DNA of 28,645 bases, from positions 1-28,645 of the forward strand of contig JADGJC010000426.1 in the NCBI GenBank assembly GCA_027596075.1, in the 5' to 3' direction. Of this stretch, positions 20,145-28,645 are shown one piece after another (the stretch's first letter is position 1; every line of letters starts with the position of its first letter). The notes beneath the pieces are model-generated. The model saw only the letters and a list, made by a program, of their open reading frames with translations, was not told where the DNA came from and did not search any database. Source of the DNA: Rhizophlyctis rosea. Lineage: Eukaryota > Chytridiomycota > Chytridiomycetes > Rhizophlyctidales > Rhizophlyctidaceae. Both the position numbers and the translations under genes were made by a program.

Positions 20145-20490
20145 TTTTGCCATTGATCATGAACCGAAGCGCATGACTGGGGCACCGCCAACAGAGGGTT
20201 ACCAGTCGCCATTAGCTACGAACCGAAGCGCATAGTTGGGGAGACCTTCACAGTGTCGACAGCATAGTTTTGCCAGTGATCACGAACCGAAGCGCATGAC
20301 TGGGGCACTGGTAGCAGAGGGTATCAAGTCGCCATTAGCTATGAACCGAAGCGCATAGTTGGGGTAGACCGTCAACCAATACCACTGGTCGCCATTGTGC
20401 TATGAACCGAAGCGCATAGTTGGGGCAACCTGCTTGCATAAATCGAATCACCATTGTGCAATGAATCGAAGCGCAAAGTTGGGGTAATAG
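20145..20490 (-). repeat. Array B of six UUCG-capped hairpins, about 60-nt period
   Basis: GAAYCGAAGCGC (plus strand) begins at 20161, 20220, 20284, 20343, 20404 and 20463, giving spacings of 59, 64, 59, 61 and 59. On the minus strand each gives a stem such as CUAUG/CAUAG around CGC-UUCG-GUU. Variants CATGA/TCATG keep pairing by compensation, and CUAUG/CGUAG keeps it by U.G. Outer helices: 20273-20278 with 20306-20311 (6 bp, perfect), 20387-20393 with 20424-20430 (GGUUGCC/GGCGACC), and 20447-20452 with 20483-20488 (AUUACC/GGUGAU). Minus-strand CCCCAA or CCCCAG lies between outer and inner helix in every unit. Confidence 0.85.
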
Positions 20491-20509
20491 TGATAGTGCA
20501 ATGTGATGA

Positions 20510-21205
20510 CCAGGTTTTCGCAATTTAGTCACTCCATTATGCTCAGCCGTAACTCTGGCGTTTCTTGCACTAAAAGTTACTCGTCTTTACCTTGGTTCCT
20601 GCACGGTTCCGGCGAAGTTCATCAGTTCTCAGCTCAAGTCCTGCCTGCGAGCGATTGCTTTATTTGATGTGCACTTGGCCTCGGTGGAATGGGGTGCGTT
20701 GGGTTGCAATGCCGTGCACCTGGAAGATCCAACAATTCGGGATGATACGTTGACTGAAGGCAATGTAGGATGATGCGTTCTCGCAAACTGTTTATGTAGG
20801 GTTTTTTTGTCTTTCATTTGGGTCATCCATTTGAAACTAACTACACATCCCGCTTCTCTCCACATCCAGCTTCACGCCTTCCTCTCCTCCCTCGTCAAAG
20901 CCCAAAACGAAGCACCACGTCTACGAAATGTGAGCTTGTTCAATCCCGTTTCTTCACACCACCGCATCCTCGCCAACCCCATCCAAAACCTTCCCCGCCT
21001 GCAATGCCTCCTCATAACCTGGGCACAAAATGGCGCTAGACAGAACGACGTGAAAAACATCATCTCCAGAGCCGCCACTGCCGGCCGCAACATCGAAATC
21101 ATCATCCGATGTTGCGCCGAGGGATCAAAGGCTAGGAAGGCGCTGCAGGCAGTGGTAAAGTTTGATAAGGTGGAGGCGCCGACGTTGAGTGCGGACGATT
21201 TGTAA
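20510..21205 (+). CDS. LRR-like gene 2, 5'-truncated at element B
   Basis: Paralogue of LRR1, aligned exon for exon. The first recognisable exon (20510-20764) reads ALKVTRLYLGSCTVPAKFIS, LKSCLRAIALFDVHLASVEW, and ends at AAT|GTAGGA. After CACATCCAG the second exon (20870-21205) reads LHAFLSSLVKAQNEAPRLRN, VSLFNPVSSHHRILANPIQN, and ends LEAPTLSADDL-like at TAA. The phase is 0 at the shared intron in both genes. No stop or frameshift occurs in these 591 coding nt. Upstream of 20510 the frame closes at TGA 20507-20509, where hairpin array B begins. Any N-terminal domain (an F-box would be usual) is absent. It may be a truncated relic, or be expressed from a start I cannot see. Confidence 0.55.
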
Positions 21206-21770
21206 AGGGATGTTGTTAGATGCGGGGGAGTGTGGGGGTTTTATGGTGCTGTTATCATGTATATTCTTTTCGCCAGTTTGCGGTTTCTCGCGATTTAAAG
21301 TGTGTTCATGAACGTACTTCATTAATAGCGGTGGGTGGGCATTTGGAGTGATTTTGGATGGTATTTGGTGGGGGAGAGGGCATATGGTAGGGAGGGTGTG
21401 TGAATGATTGGTTTGCGTCGAGCTTCGAGCCTGCTTTGTGGCGGGACATTCTTGTTTATATTTCTTGTTGTATGCATTCCCCTTTTATTTCCTGTCATTG
21501 ATTGATGTGAATGATGGTCGTGACTCATGGTCGCGAATAGTAGCATCGTCTTTTACGCCGGCGTGACGACCGACCCTGATGCTGACGCGACTTCATAGAT
21601 GTCAACCGCTGTCCAAGCGCCGTAGTATACTAAATCGCATCGAAACACAATCACAATTCGTCCCGACCCACATGCGCATCGCTTCTTTTGAAGAAAAGTG
21701 TACTAATCTCCCAAAGTGGAACATTGAAAATGAGCAGGCGCTGGCGTAAGTTTTCCTTGAGTTAAGGTTT
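21206..21770. other. 3' flank of LRR2, nothing recognised
   Basis: G/T-rich non-coding sequence with no motif I could assign. The end of the stretch (about 21590-21750) may be the 5' flank of the RGG/RRM remnant. Confidence 0.4.
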
Positions 21771-21789
21771 TCTTTGATGGGAAACGATA

Positions 21790-22200
21790 GATTTTGGATA
21801 AGGATAAGGAAAGGTGAGATCACTTCGCGTTATTTCCTGCGGAGGTGGAGCTTACAACAGTGGCGGTGCAAGAGGTGGTTACGGAAGACCCAAGTGGTTT
21901 TCTTACTTTCTTACAGTTACCACGATCGGTACGATGGTAGTTACAGTCGAGGGGGCTATAACAGAGGAGGATATGACAGGGGCTACGGTGGAGGTGGAGG
22001 AGGCGGCTACGGCAAATACCCTCGGTGCCCAGCGCCAAGGAGGTGGTACGAAGTCGTGAGGTGAATCTCTCATTTTGACCCCTCAACATAAAGCTTTGTA
22101 TTTCTCTGACACTATATGACAGCGGTGGCAAAGAAGAACGCAACAGAAGTAAACGCCTGTACGTTCGAAACTTTCCGCACGCGTTTTCCGACAATAGCGG
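21790..22200 (+). pseudogene. RGG-box / RRM-like RNA-binding protein remnant
   Basis: A segment at about 21837-21890 reads GGGAYNSGGARGGYGRPK. Another at about 21913-22015 reads YHDRYDGSYSRGGYNRGGYD, RGYGGGGGGGYGKY, the Gly/Arg/Tyr-rich tract typical of hnRNP- and SR-like proteins. Then, after a CAG at about 22122, GGKEERNRSKRLYVRNFPHA contains LYVRNFP, a good RNP2-type strand of an RRM, ending before a GTAAG donor at 22200. The pieces need at least two splice events, and I could not find a clean start or a complete RRM (no RNP1). The role would be binding RNA in the nucleus. It may be a short or broken gene. Confidence 0.45.
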
Positions 22201-22823
22201 TAAGTTCCTCAGGGCAGCGGGGTCGCATTGAGGCGTCATCTTGTTACACCGGAAGCGAGACTTGGTATGTTGTGCTCGACAAGGCTTGACATCCGAGCCG
22301 CTGATATTTGGCCGTCTCAGCTTCAAGGGCCGGGAAGACTGGCAACTTCATTGAATGGGTGCATCTTTTGTCCCGCAGAAGATGAAGCACGCGATTGCGC
22401 ATACTAGAAATCGGACTCATCACCTCCACCGTGACAACTTCACGTTGGTGGGATCACACTTGACGGGGAGCGCCATGACAGGGATCCTTATCAGACAGGT
22501 CCCAAAAGAATCTCAGTTGAACAATAGCCAGGGTCAGATGCGCATTAAGTGTGTAAATCATCGAAAATCTCAAGGTAATTGAGAGGTGGGCAAGCATGGA
22601 TCCCGATGCAGCCACCACTTGCAATGTATGGGAACTGACGTTCAATAGCTTAAATTTCAATCATAAATTGCCGAGCAAATTATAACCGTAATGTACAAAT
22701 CTCGATGGAAATCATCGCGATGTTGTTATTCAATTTCCACAGTGCGAATTTGACACTTTGGGGAGTGAAAAAGGGGGGCGTCTGGCCCGCCTTAGACGAC
22801 CAATTATCCAGCTTAGCCGCGAT
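22201..22823. other. No recognised gene
   Basis: No motif was recognised. Any continuation of the preceding RRM (RNP1 strand) should lie in the first 200 nt, but I did not find it. Confidence 0.4.
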
Positions 22824-23017
22824 AACTTCCCAAGCCCCATCGCAGGGTATAAAAACCGCCCTGTTCTGTTCTTTCCCCCGTAAAAGATTCAGGGTCTCCA
22901 CTTAACCCTCAGGTTGGTGCACAACTGCTCCCAGTACACTGCACTCCGGTGTTCGGTGCACTAGCACTTCGTGTCACTTTCTGGCAGGGTGGTACTCTGG
23001 ATTTTTTTTGCGTTTTT
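22824..23017 (+). repeat. Dispersed TATA-containing repeat, copy 2
   Basis: Second copy of the repeat at 13766-13966. Here the TATA element is a strong GGGTATAAAAACC at about 22844. The block GTAAAAGATTCAGGGTCTCC is identical in both copies, as are CTGCACTCCGGTGT and GGCAGGGTGGTAC. Flanking sequences do not match, which fits independent insertion or retained promoter modules of two genes. Confidence 0.7.
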
Positions 23018-25149
23018 GAGGTTCTTCATGAGTTGAGAAGGACTTGTCTGTGTGCTGATAAATCCTTACGGCCGGTAAGAAGTCCCCCATTCGCAAGTGC
23101 ATGTCCTTATCCCGTCTGATGTGACATGAGAGGAAGTGTCTCGTCTGGAATTTGGTTGTGATGCGGTCGTGTGCAATCCTCATCCCGAATGTAGCATGAG
23201 CATAACCACCCCTGAATTATCACACATTAACACGTGTGCAGGGGAATCAATACGCAGCACTGCTGGCGAAGCATTGAGCAAGGAGCAAATGACGACATCA
23301 TGGTGGGACTTTGGCATCGGTATGCCAAACCGTCCAAAATGCCTTAGAGAACATAGCGCGTCGTCGGGCGTCGTTGCAGGTAGACCAGGATGAATTGCGA
23401 CTGGGCGTGAAGGGGCTTGGGACAAGGGGATCCCATAACCAAACTTGCAAGCATGGGTTGCTTGCAGATGATGAAGCGAGATGCACCCCTTCGATATCCG
23501 CTCGCGTCGCGGCAGTCATTTATCTTCGGATTGCTGGAGATAAGTGGCACCCCGCTTCCTCATTTTATAAACCAAAAAGAGCCAGAACTCGATTATCTTA
23601 CTGTTCAACATTGGCCACCGCCCATCTTCCCACACCAATACTGATTGCCCCATCATTCATCAATTCCATAGACATACAGTTCTTCTCTACTATGATTTTG
23701 TCAACATTATGCTTGATCACTTCACGACCGCGATTGTTGCTTTATCTGGGCTGTTGTCTCACGAACCAGTTTTCAAAAAACACAAGATTCCCGCAAAATG
23801 ACATAGCAATTCTTCACCGGCGGGAGCCTTGTTGCTGCCAATGTTTCAACTGTGCCTTTCTTGGTGGCTGTACGGGGTGAAGATGATCATGCATGAAAAT
23901 ACAAAGAGCCAGGACAGGATTTAACCGTCGACTGGTTTCTGTCTGCCAAGTACACCACCTCACCGATTGGTATTAGGGCGTACTAGGCTAAGCTGCGGTC
24001 GCAAAAGTTGGAATTATGAACAATATATGGCATCGCTTGCAGACCATGCTGTTGCAAGCAAAACAGCTTTGCAGATTTCCGGTCAGACCTTTTTACTTTA
24101 CCATGAGGCGGCCCATGCCGTCAGATGCGTCCACGGCCACCTCCACTTTCATTTTCTGCAATGGAGGTTGGGGCTGTTCGGGAGTGTAACCGTCAGCCTT
24201 CAGTAGGCACAAATGGATTGAACGTCCAAGCTTTCATCAGTGGAGTGCTCATGCTCTGCATTCTCTTTATTGTAACGGCAGGTGCGGTAAATTGCCCATC
24301 ATTCATGACTTTCATGTGATGTACTGATTGGTGGCCCGAGTTAGCGCATGGTGCAACTCTGGTTAGCCAGCTGTTATCTGCGAAGCAGGATTTCATTGGT
24401 CGAGTGAGCTGGGATGACTCATTTCCAAGCCACATTGCAGGTATGTAAGGGTCCTGATTCCCATAGTTCCCATCAGCTCCTCGATCGAAGTCCAGTGTGA
24501 TTATTCGTTCTTCGGGATGGTCTCCACTGTATCCGACGTATAGAGAGCAATTGTCCATTGCCACTCTACTTACTGGATGCCCTAGCACCATGTCGTATTT
24601 CGGCATGATGGTCGGCTGGGCTTCATGTCTTTTCGTTGTTCACATTTTGGAGTGCCGATGTTCGACATGGGCGTTGAATTTTTTGGCTGTCTTTCAGCGG
24701 CCCCAGACGCACCATGTTGAGAGATGCCGAAGCCGACATCTACGAAACCGGCCGGCAAACTTGCCCATCATGAACACACTGGCCAGCAACATGCACCCAG
24801 ACTGTGTGGATTGCGTCTGTAACTTCTGTATTTGCTCATGAATCGAACTGATGGTATTGGTGACGCGCCGTCCACTCCGGTCTTCCAGTATTGCCCTGCC
24901 AAATGTCACCTCCGATACCCAGGGAGGGAGGTTACTGGCTCCAATCTAATGTCCATCATGTGACGGTGCTTATATGTTGTGGTTACTGCCGCAATGTCAA
25001 TCATACCATATGATTCCCATTAACAAACAAAGTGACTGCAAATCGGTGCAAAGCAGCAAAGTCCGATAACCATTTCCTCAGGTTGCATTATCATTTTCGA
25101 TGTACACGAGAATGAGAGGGAACAAGGCCACCTGGAACACTTCACAAGC
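23018..25149. other. Long interval without recognised protein genes
   Basis: Open frames here reach 189 codons (23311-23880, plus) and 137 codons (24606-24193, minus), but neither shows family motifs, and overlapping frames are of similar length. The minus-strand one reads MDNCSLYVGYSGDHPEERII and may be real; I cannot place it. A tRNA-like remnant lies at about 23905-23963. Confidence 0.35.
23905..23963 (-). other. tRNA-like remnant
   Basis: On the minus strand TGGTGTACTTGG fits an A box. It is followed about 20 nt later by GACGG-TTAAATC-CTGTC, a paired T-arm lacking the usual GGTTCGA. The acceptor ends do not pair and the total is only about 59 nt. This could be a decayed tRNA or a tRNA-derived element head, unrelated in detail to the folds in elements A and B. 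Confidence 0.3.
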
Positions 25150-25450
25150 GTTATGGGCCACCACTAAACATCAAGTCGTATAACGACTTCCCTCGAGCCT
25201 TATTCGTCATCAACTTCCCATACGCCCCCCGACACCCTTCCTCCGTGAAGTCTCAAACGCTATCTACATCAACTCTCAGCTTTCCTTCCTCAACCCACCG
25301 TTTCAGCTCCTTCATCGCCGGGGTAAGATCTCCCTTTGGCTGGAAACTGAAGAACTCATAATCGCGTGGCGTTCCGCCCAAGACGGTCGGCCAGAACATC
25401 CCGATAAAGGCAAAGGGTTCTTACTATGCTTCCGTTGTGACAATTGTAAT
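25150..25450 (-). pseudogene. Zinc-type alcohol dehydrogenase / quinone reductase C-terminal fragment
   Basis: Read on the minus strand: FAFIGMFWPTVLGGTPRDYE, FFSFQPKGDLTPAMKELKRW, VEEGKLRVDVDSV, then TGA (25253-25255), then DFTEEGCRGAYGKLMTNKAR and GK. This is the end of the medium-chain dehydrogenase fold: the W/L-E-G-K-L strand, the DSV.F segment and the final A...GKV of NADPH-dependent zinc alcohol dehydrogenases. These enzymes reduce aldehydes or quinones with NADPH in the cytosol. The TGA sits where Phe or Arg is usual, and the terminal strand (GKVV) is altered. The catalytic and Rossmann parts are not present upstream on this strand, so only the last 90 or so codons survive. Confidence 0.7.
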
Positions 25451-28400
25451 GGGAGGCTGCAGGTTCACATCAGAGTCAGTAGTAGAGTCTTCTCACCGGT
25501 TGGTTTGAAATCTTTTTATATCGGAACTGGGCAAACTCAGATGCAGCCGTCAACCATGTTATACAAAGTGGGATGGGAGGGCAAATCTTCAAATGCGCTT
25601 GCCGGGAAAAAAGCTAAAAAAAAAATAAGAGGCACGTCCCTCACACAGCAGAAAGGCTACACTCCCCACAAACGATATGCACGCCGATGCGATGTCGAAT
25701 TAACCGTTTAATTGACCCGGTAGCACGGAAATCTCCTACTACCGGAGGCCAACACCCCACTGTGATCATGACCCAGGATGAGTGGTCATAGAGCCAAGTC
25801 GTAAAATGAGAGAACAGAAAAAGGAACTCCTACCCTCCCGCTTGCAAAATTGACGCACGCAGTTATGCAACCGGTATCAGTGTCCCGTCTTTCTTAAGTC
25901 TACCGGCGATGAATACTTCTTATTTGCTGTACTAGTTTGCTTACCAAAGCATAATAGCTAACGTAAATCAAGAGGGATCCATCAAATATCGTTGTGCCAT
26001 GAGCCATTGAATTTCAATTCTACGACGTGAAGAATCCGATTATTAGGTGATCAAATCCACGTTGTCTGATCCGACATGAATGACTGAAAAAACGAAGGAG
26101 GTCACTTTTTGGGCAGGTTTGAAAATACCTAGGATTCACGGGCAATACCAACCATCTGGTGTTCGGGTTCGAATCCTTCGATGATTGAACGTTGCATGCG
26201 ATCAAATTTGCAACACTGATTCAGTGAAAAAGGAAACTTACCCTATTGGTAGCAAGATCTCACCGTTGGTGGTGACGGCGAGCATTCATCTTTCCCGAAT
26301 GATTCGCATTGCTGAAAGTAGGAGATTCCAACGATCGCAGCGGCTACTGGCCGGTAATACGACTTACATTTTTCAAACTCAAAGTGCATATGAAAGCGGA
26401 TTGATGTTGTGAAGTGATTTGCCTCAAGCCTTCTCGAAAAAATTGTCTCGATGAATGTCCAATTCACTCTTTGCACGAACCAATTCGGATCATTGAGAAT
26501 ATCGATGTTTCTTCCTTGTTTCAGTTGACTATTCGCCATGCAGATCCACTTGAGTTGCTTGATGGTCGTACAGGCCGAGGGCAGATAAGTCAATTTAGAC
26601 AACCCAACTCTGTGAACGAATACTAGACGATGCAAACCATATTCAGCTGTCCTCCCCCAAAAAAGACGCCAGGGAACAACGGAAGGAGATGGGATGCAGT
26701 TCTTCCCAGCTGTGTTTTTTTAGAGGATCCGATTTCTAACTTCTCTCCGCCCTATCAGCTGCTGTCGACTGGTGACTATCAACACACGATTCTTAGTCAG
26801 CTCATCAGCTCTCTTGAAGCCAAACAAGTTGAAGGGTTGATGCATACAAAGCTTGGCAGATGAAGATCGGTGTCACTTGTGTACCGTGTCTGCCATATCG
26901 TGTACGGCTGTCCAGATTCCTTTTTGCATGGTGACTTGTAATCACAGATTCAGCTGCACATTATGCAATGTCGAGTCGTCAAGGAGCCGTGCAGTGGCCC
27001 AAGGTACTTCCTCAGTGCCGTTCTAACTGTCATGTTACTTTCGCTCTCCCAGCCCATTGAAGGGCATGTTGAAGTTGTTGATGGATCGTCAGAGGAGCCG
27101 GACACTGTGACTTCTAAGCTTGAGAGGTTTGTCACGATTAAACGAGCGCAGCGGCGATTCATGCAAAGGGAGAGCGGAACAACAATTCAGCGCCAATTGC
27201 ATCGAGCGCAAAGCTTCAAACCCGATCACGGTGCCGGACGGAAGGTGATTTTGCTTCTGGGAACAGTTTCATAGCAGTTCAGACCATAACCTCCGTTATG
27301 CCCAATGGATTGGAAAAAAAGATTCTATGCCTCCGACAGCGATGCAGCCATCGTCGGTCGACAAGTAATCTCCGCAGGCATACAGAGCTTCCAGTTAATT
27401 TCGTCAAAGGCATTGAACACATGGAATAATGATGGGCGCTGACAACGGGAGTCAATGCAATGTCCTTTCTTGTGCACAACTCGCAAATCAAAATTCGGAC
27501 TCCACGGTTTATACAGACCTATGCACAAACGGTGGAGTTGGTATAATCCGTGGAGTATTTTCATTCACTCAAAGTACTTCACTGCCTTTTGTGACTAAGC
27601 GTCAAAGCCATTGACTTGGGTCCAGGATCGTCGCGGTTGAAACAACTTAGCAACTTCTAGCACCAGGGGCCGCTGTTTTCGGATTGAGAATGTACTATCC
27701 ACTGATGGCAATATGAACTTTCCTGGCTACTGACTGGCCTTGCGTATTTCATTACATTCTGAATGGAACTATGGCTTCTTGCGTAATGGCTGAAGGACAC
27801 TTTCATCACAGTTGAGGTGATCGCAATGATGGTGGATTCAATCGTGTCGGTTGAATGGTTCTTTTCCCCTTACGCTTTTATTCTTCCCTTCAATTATGTT
27901 GAGAGTCAACCGACGGACTCAGTGTGGACCAAAAGGAGCTCTCAAAGAGGCAGTGCTGAAACGGTCACCGAGTTTCAACATCGTTCTGGTGCATTGGGTG
28001 TGACATCTTTTTTTGTTGTGTTAAAGTTGCTGGTTAGCAGTGTTAGCGTCCTTTGCCTTTGCAGTCAGTGGACTGTAAGGGATTTCAGCTCCTTTGCGCT
28101 GCCAGACTGGATGACCAGTCTGCAGGAAAAAAGCAAAAATCAGGTCCATTGATTAATGCGACGACATGCAAGACCAACACCTCGCATGTGTTGATGATGT
28201 CTCGTCATGGTCGGGCAGAATACTTACGAATGATCGAAACTGTCTTCACTCATGGTAGATCAAGATGCGTCACAAACTGCGGGACCAGTTCTCAACAGTG
28301 GTCTCCAATTTTGTCCCTTACAACTGGCCATGTTATTCGGACTGGAAAAGTCGGTGCAGGTGAAATGACAAAAAAATCGTGAGCTGTACATTGACTAGCC

Positions 28401-28645
28401 GTACATGATTGAGGCATGAGGAGTGAAACGGTGTAGGTAGTGATGCCGTCATCAAGGACATACTGACGGGCATATGTAAGTGGGATCTGTCGGTAGAGAA
28501 AAACATACACTCCACCCCGAGACGGTATGGTTTTGGTGCACATGCTGGTGACATGAGAGTCATGAGTAATACAGTCCCCTTCAACGCAAAGGTGCACCCC
28601 CCACGTAGGGCGCCAACTTGTGGCTTATATATGGCCCACCACCAC
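25451..28645. other. Right end, no recognised gene
   Basis: Three kilobases without a recognisable protein. Short frames (for example 26963-27274 and 27817-28152, plus) have no motif. A lone exact B-box-like GGGTTCGAATCC lies at 26165-26176 on the plus strand, but the flanking bases do not fold into a tRNA. The window ends in a TATATATGG tract that could belong to a promoter beyond the edge. Confidence 0.4.

Larger units (their letters stand above)
19790..20510 (-). ncRNA. Structured-RNA element B: hairpin array plus tRNA-like fold
   Basis: Same minus-strand order as element A: six UUCG-capped hairpins (20490 down to about 20145), a linker with the GGGCTTGAG block (plus 20081), a stem-loop (19985-20019), a U9 tract (19971-19979), a tRNA-like fold (19917-19968) and a GU-rich tail with GUGCAUUGCGUCGU. 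The stem-loop pairs GGAGCA with TGCTCC and an inner GGTG with CACC around a loop holding AAGCCCGUG on the minus strand; element A has GGGAG/CTCCC at the equivalent place. Its right edge abuts the open frame of LRR2 at about 20510, so the element may have replaced that gene's 5' end. A 38-nt segment at about 20496-20533 resembles the insert between the third and fourth hairpins of array A. Confidence 0.7.

Noticed and set aside
20160..20490. CRISPR array suggested by the near-60-nt period
   Set aside because: Repeats are imperfect, spacers are themselves paired parts of the unit, and the genome is eukaryotic; the pattern is an RNA hairpin array.
10565..20510. Elements A and B as copies of a plant-virus-like 3' end (hairpins plus tRNA-like structure)
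   Set aside because: No viral genes, no pseudoknotted acceptor and no encoded CCA; only the general layout is similar.
24193..24606. 137-codon minus-strand open frame as a gene
   Set aside because: No motif, no splice context and no homologous copy in the window; left inside the unassigned interval.
26165..26176. tRNA gene from the exact B box GGGTTCGAATCC
   Set aside because: The T-stem, acceptor and D-arm do not form around it on the plus strand; a lone 12-nt match is weak.

Overview
The window looks like nuclear DNA of a filamentous fungus, most likely a basidiomycete. Evidence: short introns (about 50-110 nt) with GTRNGT-type donors and YAG acceptors, many exons per gene, and proteins with fungal relatives (hexose transporter, inositol phosphorylceramide synthase, prefoldin 3, eL8, Ubp15/USP7). 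I saw no bacterial-style operons or ribosome binding sites.

The layout is mostly a gene graveyard. From left to right: a methionine aminopeptidase 2 remnant (~540-1352, +); a coiled-coil gene with two in-frame TGA codons and a frameshift (~1512-2748, +); one apparently intact six-exon sugar transporter (3246-5181, -); a gene-poor stretch (5.2-7.0 kb); then a same-strand run of decayed genes: a ubiquitin-fold (MUB-like) gene (~7.2-7.9 kb), an AUR1-like IPC synthase lacking its catalytic His motif (~7.9-8.9 kb) and a 5'-truncated prefoldin 3 (~9.3-9.7 kb). Then come structured-RNA element A (~10.57-11.31 kb), an LRR-like gene with one premature stop (LRR1, 12.2-13.17 kb), a dispersed TATA-containing repeat (13.77-13.97 kb), an unrecognised acidic multi-exon remnant (15.3-16.7 kb), and three gene fragments in head-to-tail order: ribosomal protein eL8, the MATH domain of a USP7/Ubp15-type deubiquitinase, and a gene with two HMG-box-like segments. 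Element B (~19.79-20.51 kb) follows and abuts a second, 5'-truncated LRR gene (LRR2, 20.51-21.2 kb). Further right are an RGG/RRM-like remnant, the second copy of the dispersed repeat, a tRNA-like remnant and a zinc-type dehydrogenase C-terminus (25.15-25.45 kb, -). The last 3 kb hold nothing I recognise.

The most interesting feature is the pair of elements A and B. Read on the minus strand, each has (i) six hairpin units capped by UUCG, several enclosed by a second outer helix; (ii) a stem-loop with AAGCCCGUG in its loop; (iii) a run of 6-9 U; and (iv) a 52-62 nt tRNA-like fold with a perfect T-arm, a short anticodon-like hairpin and no D-stem. The two copies differ in sequence, yet several differences are compensatory or G.U-neutral only on the minus strand, which points to a folded minus-strand RNA. 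The order U-tract then D-armless tRNA-like fold resembles the 3' ends of the animal MALAT1/NEAT1 RNAs (mascRNA/menRNA), but that is an analogy, not a homology claim. I do not recognise the element as a known family.
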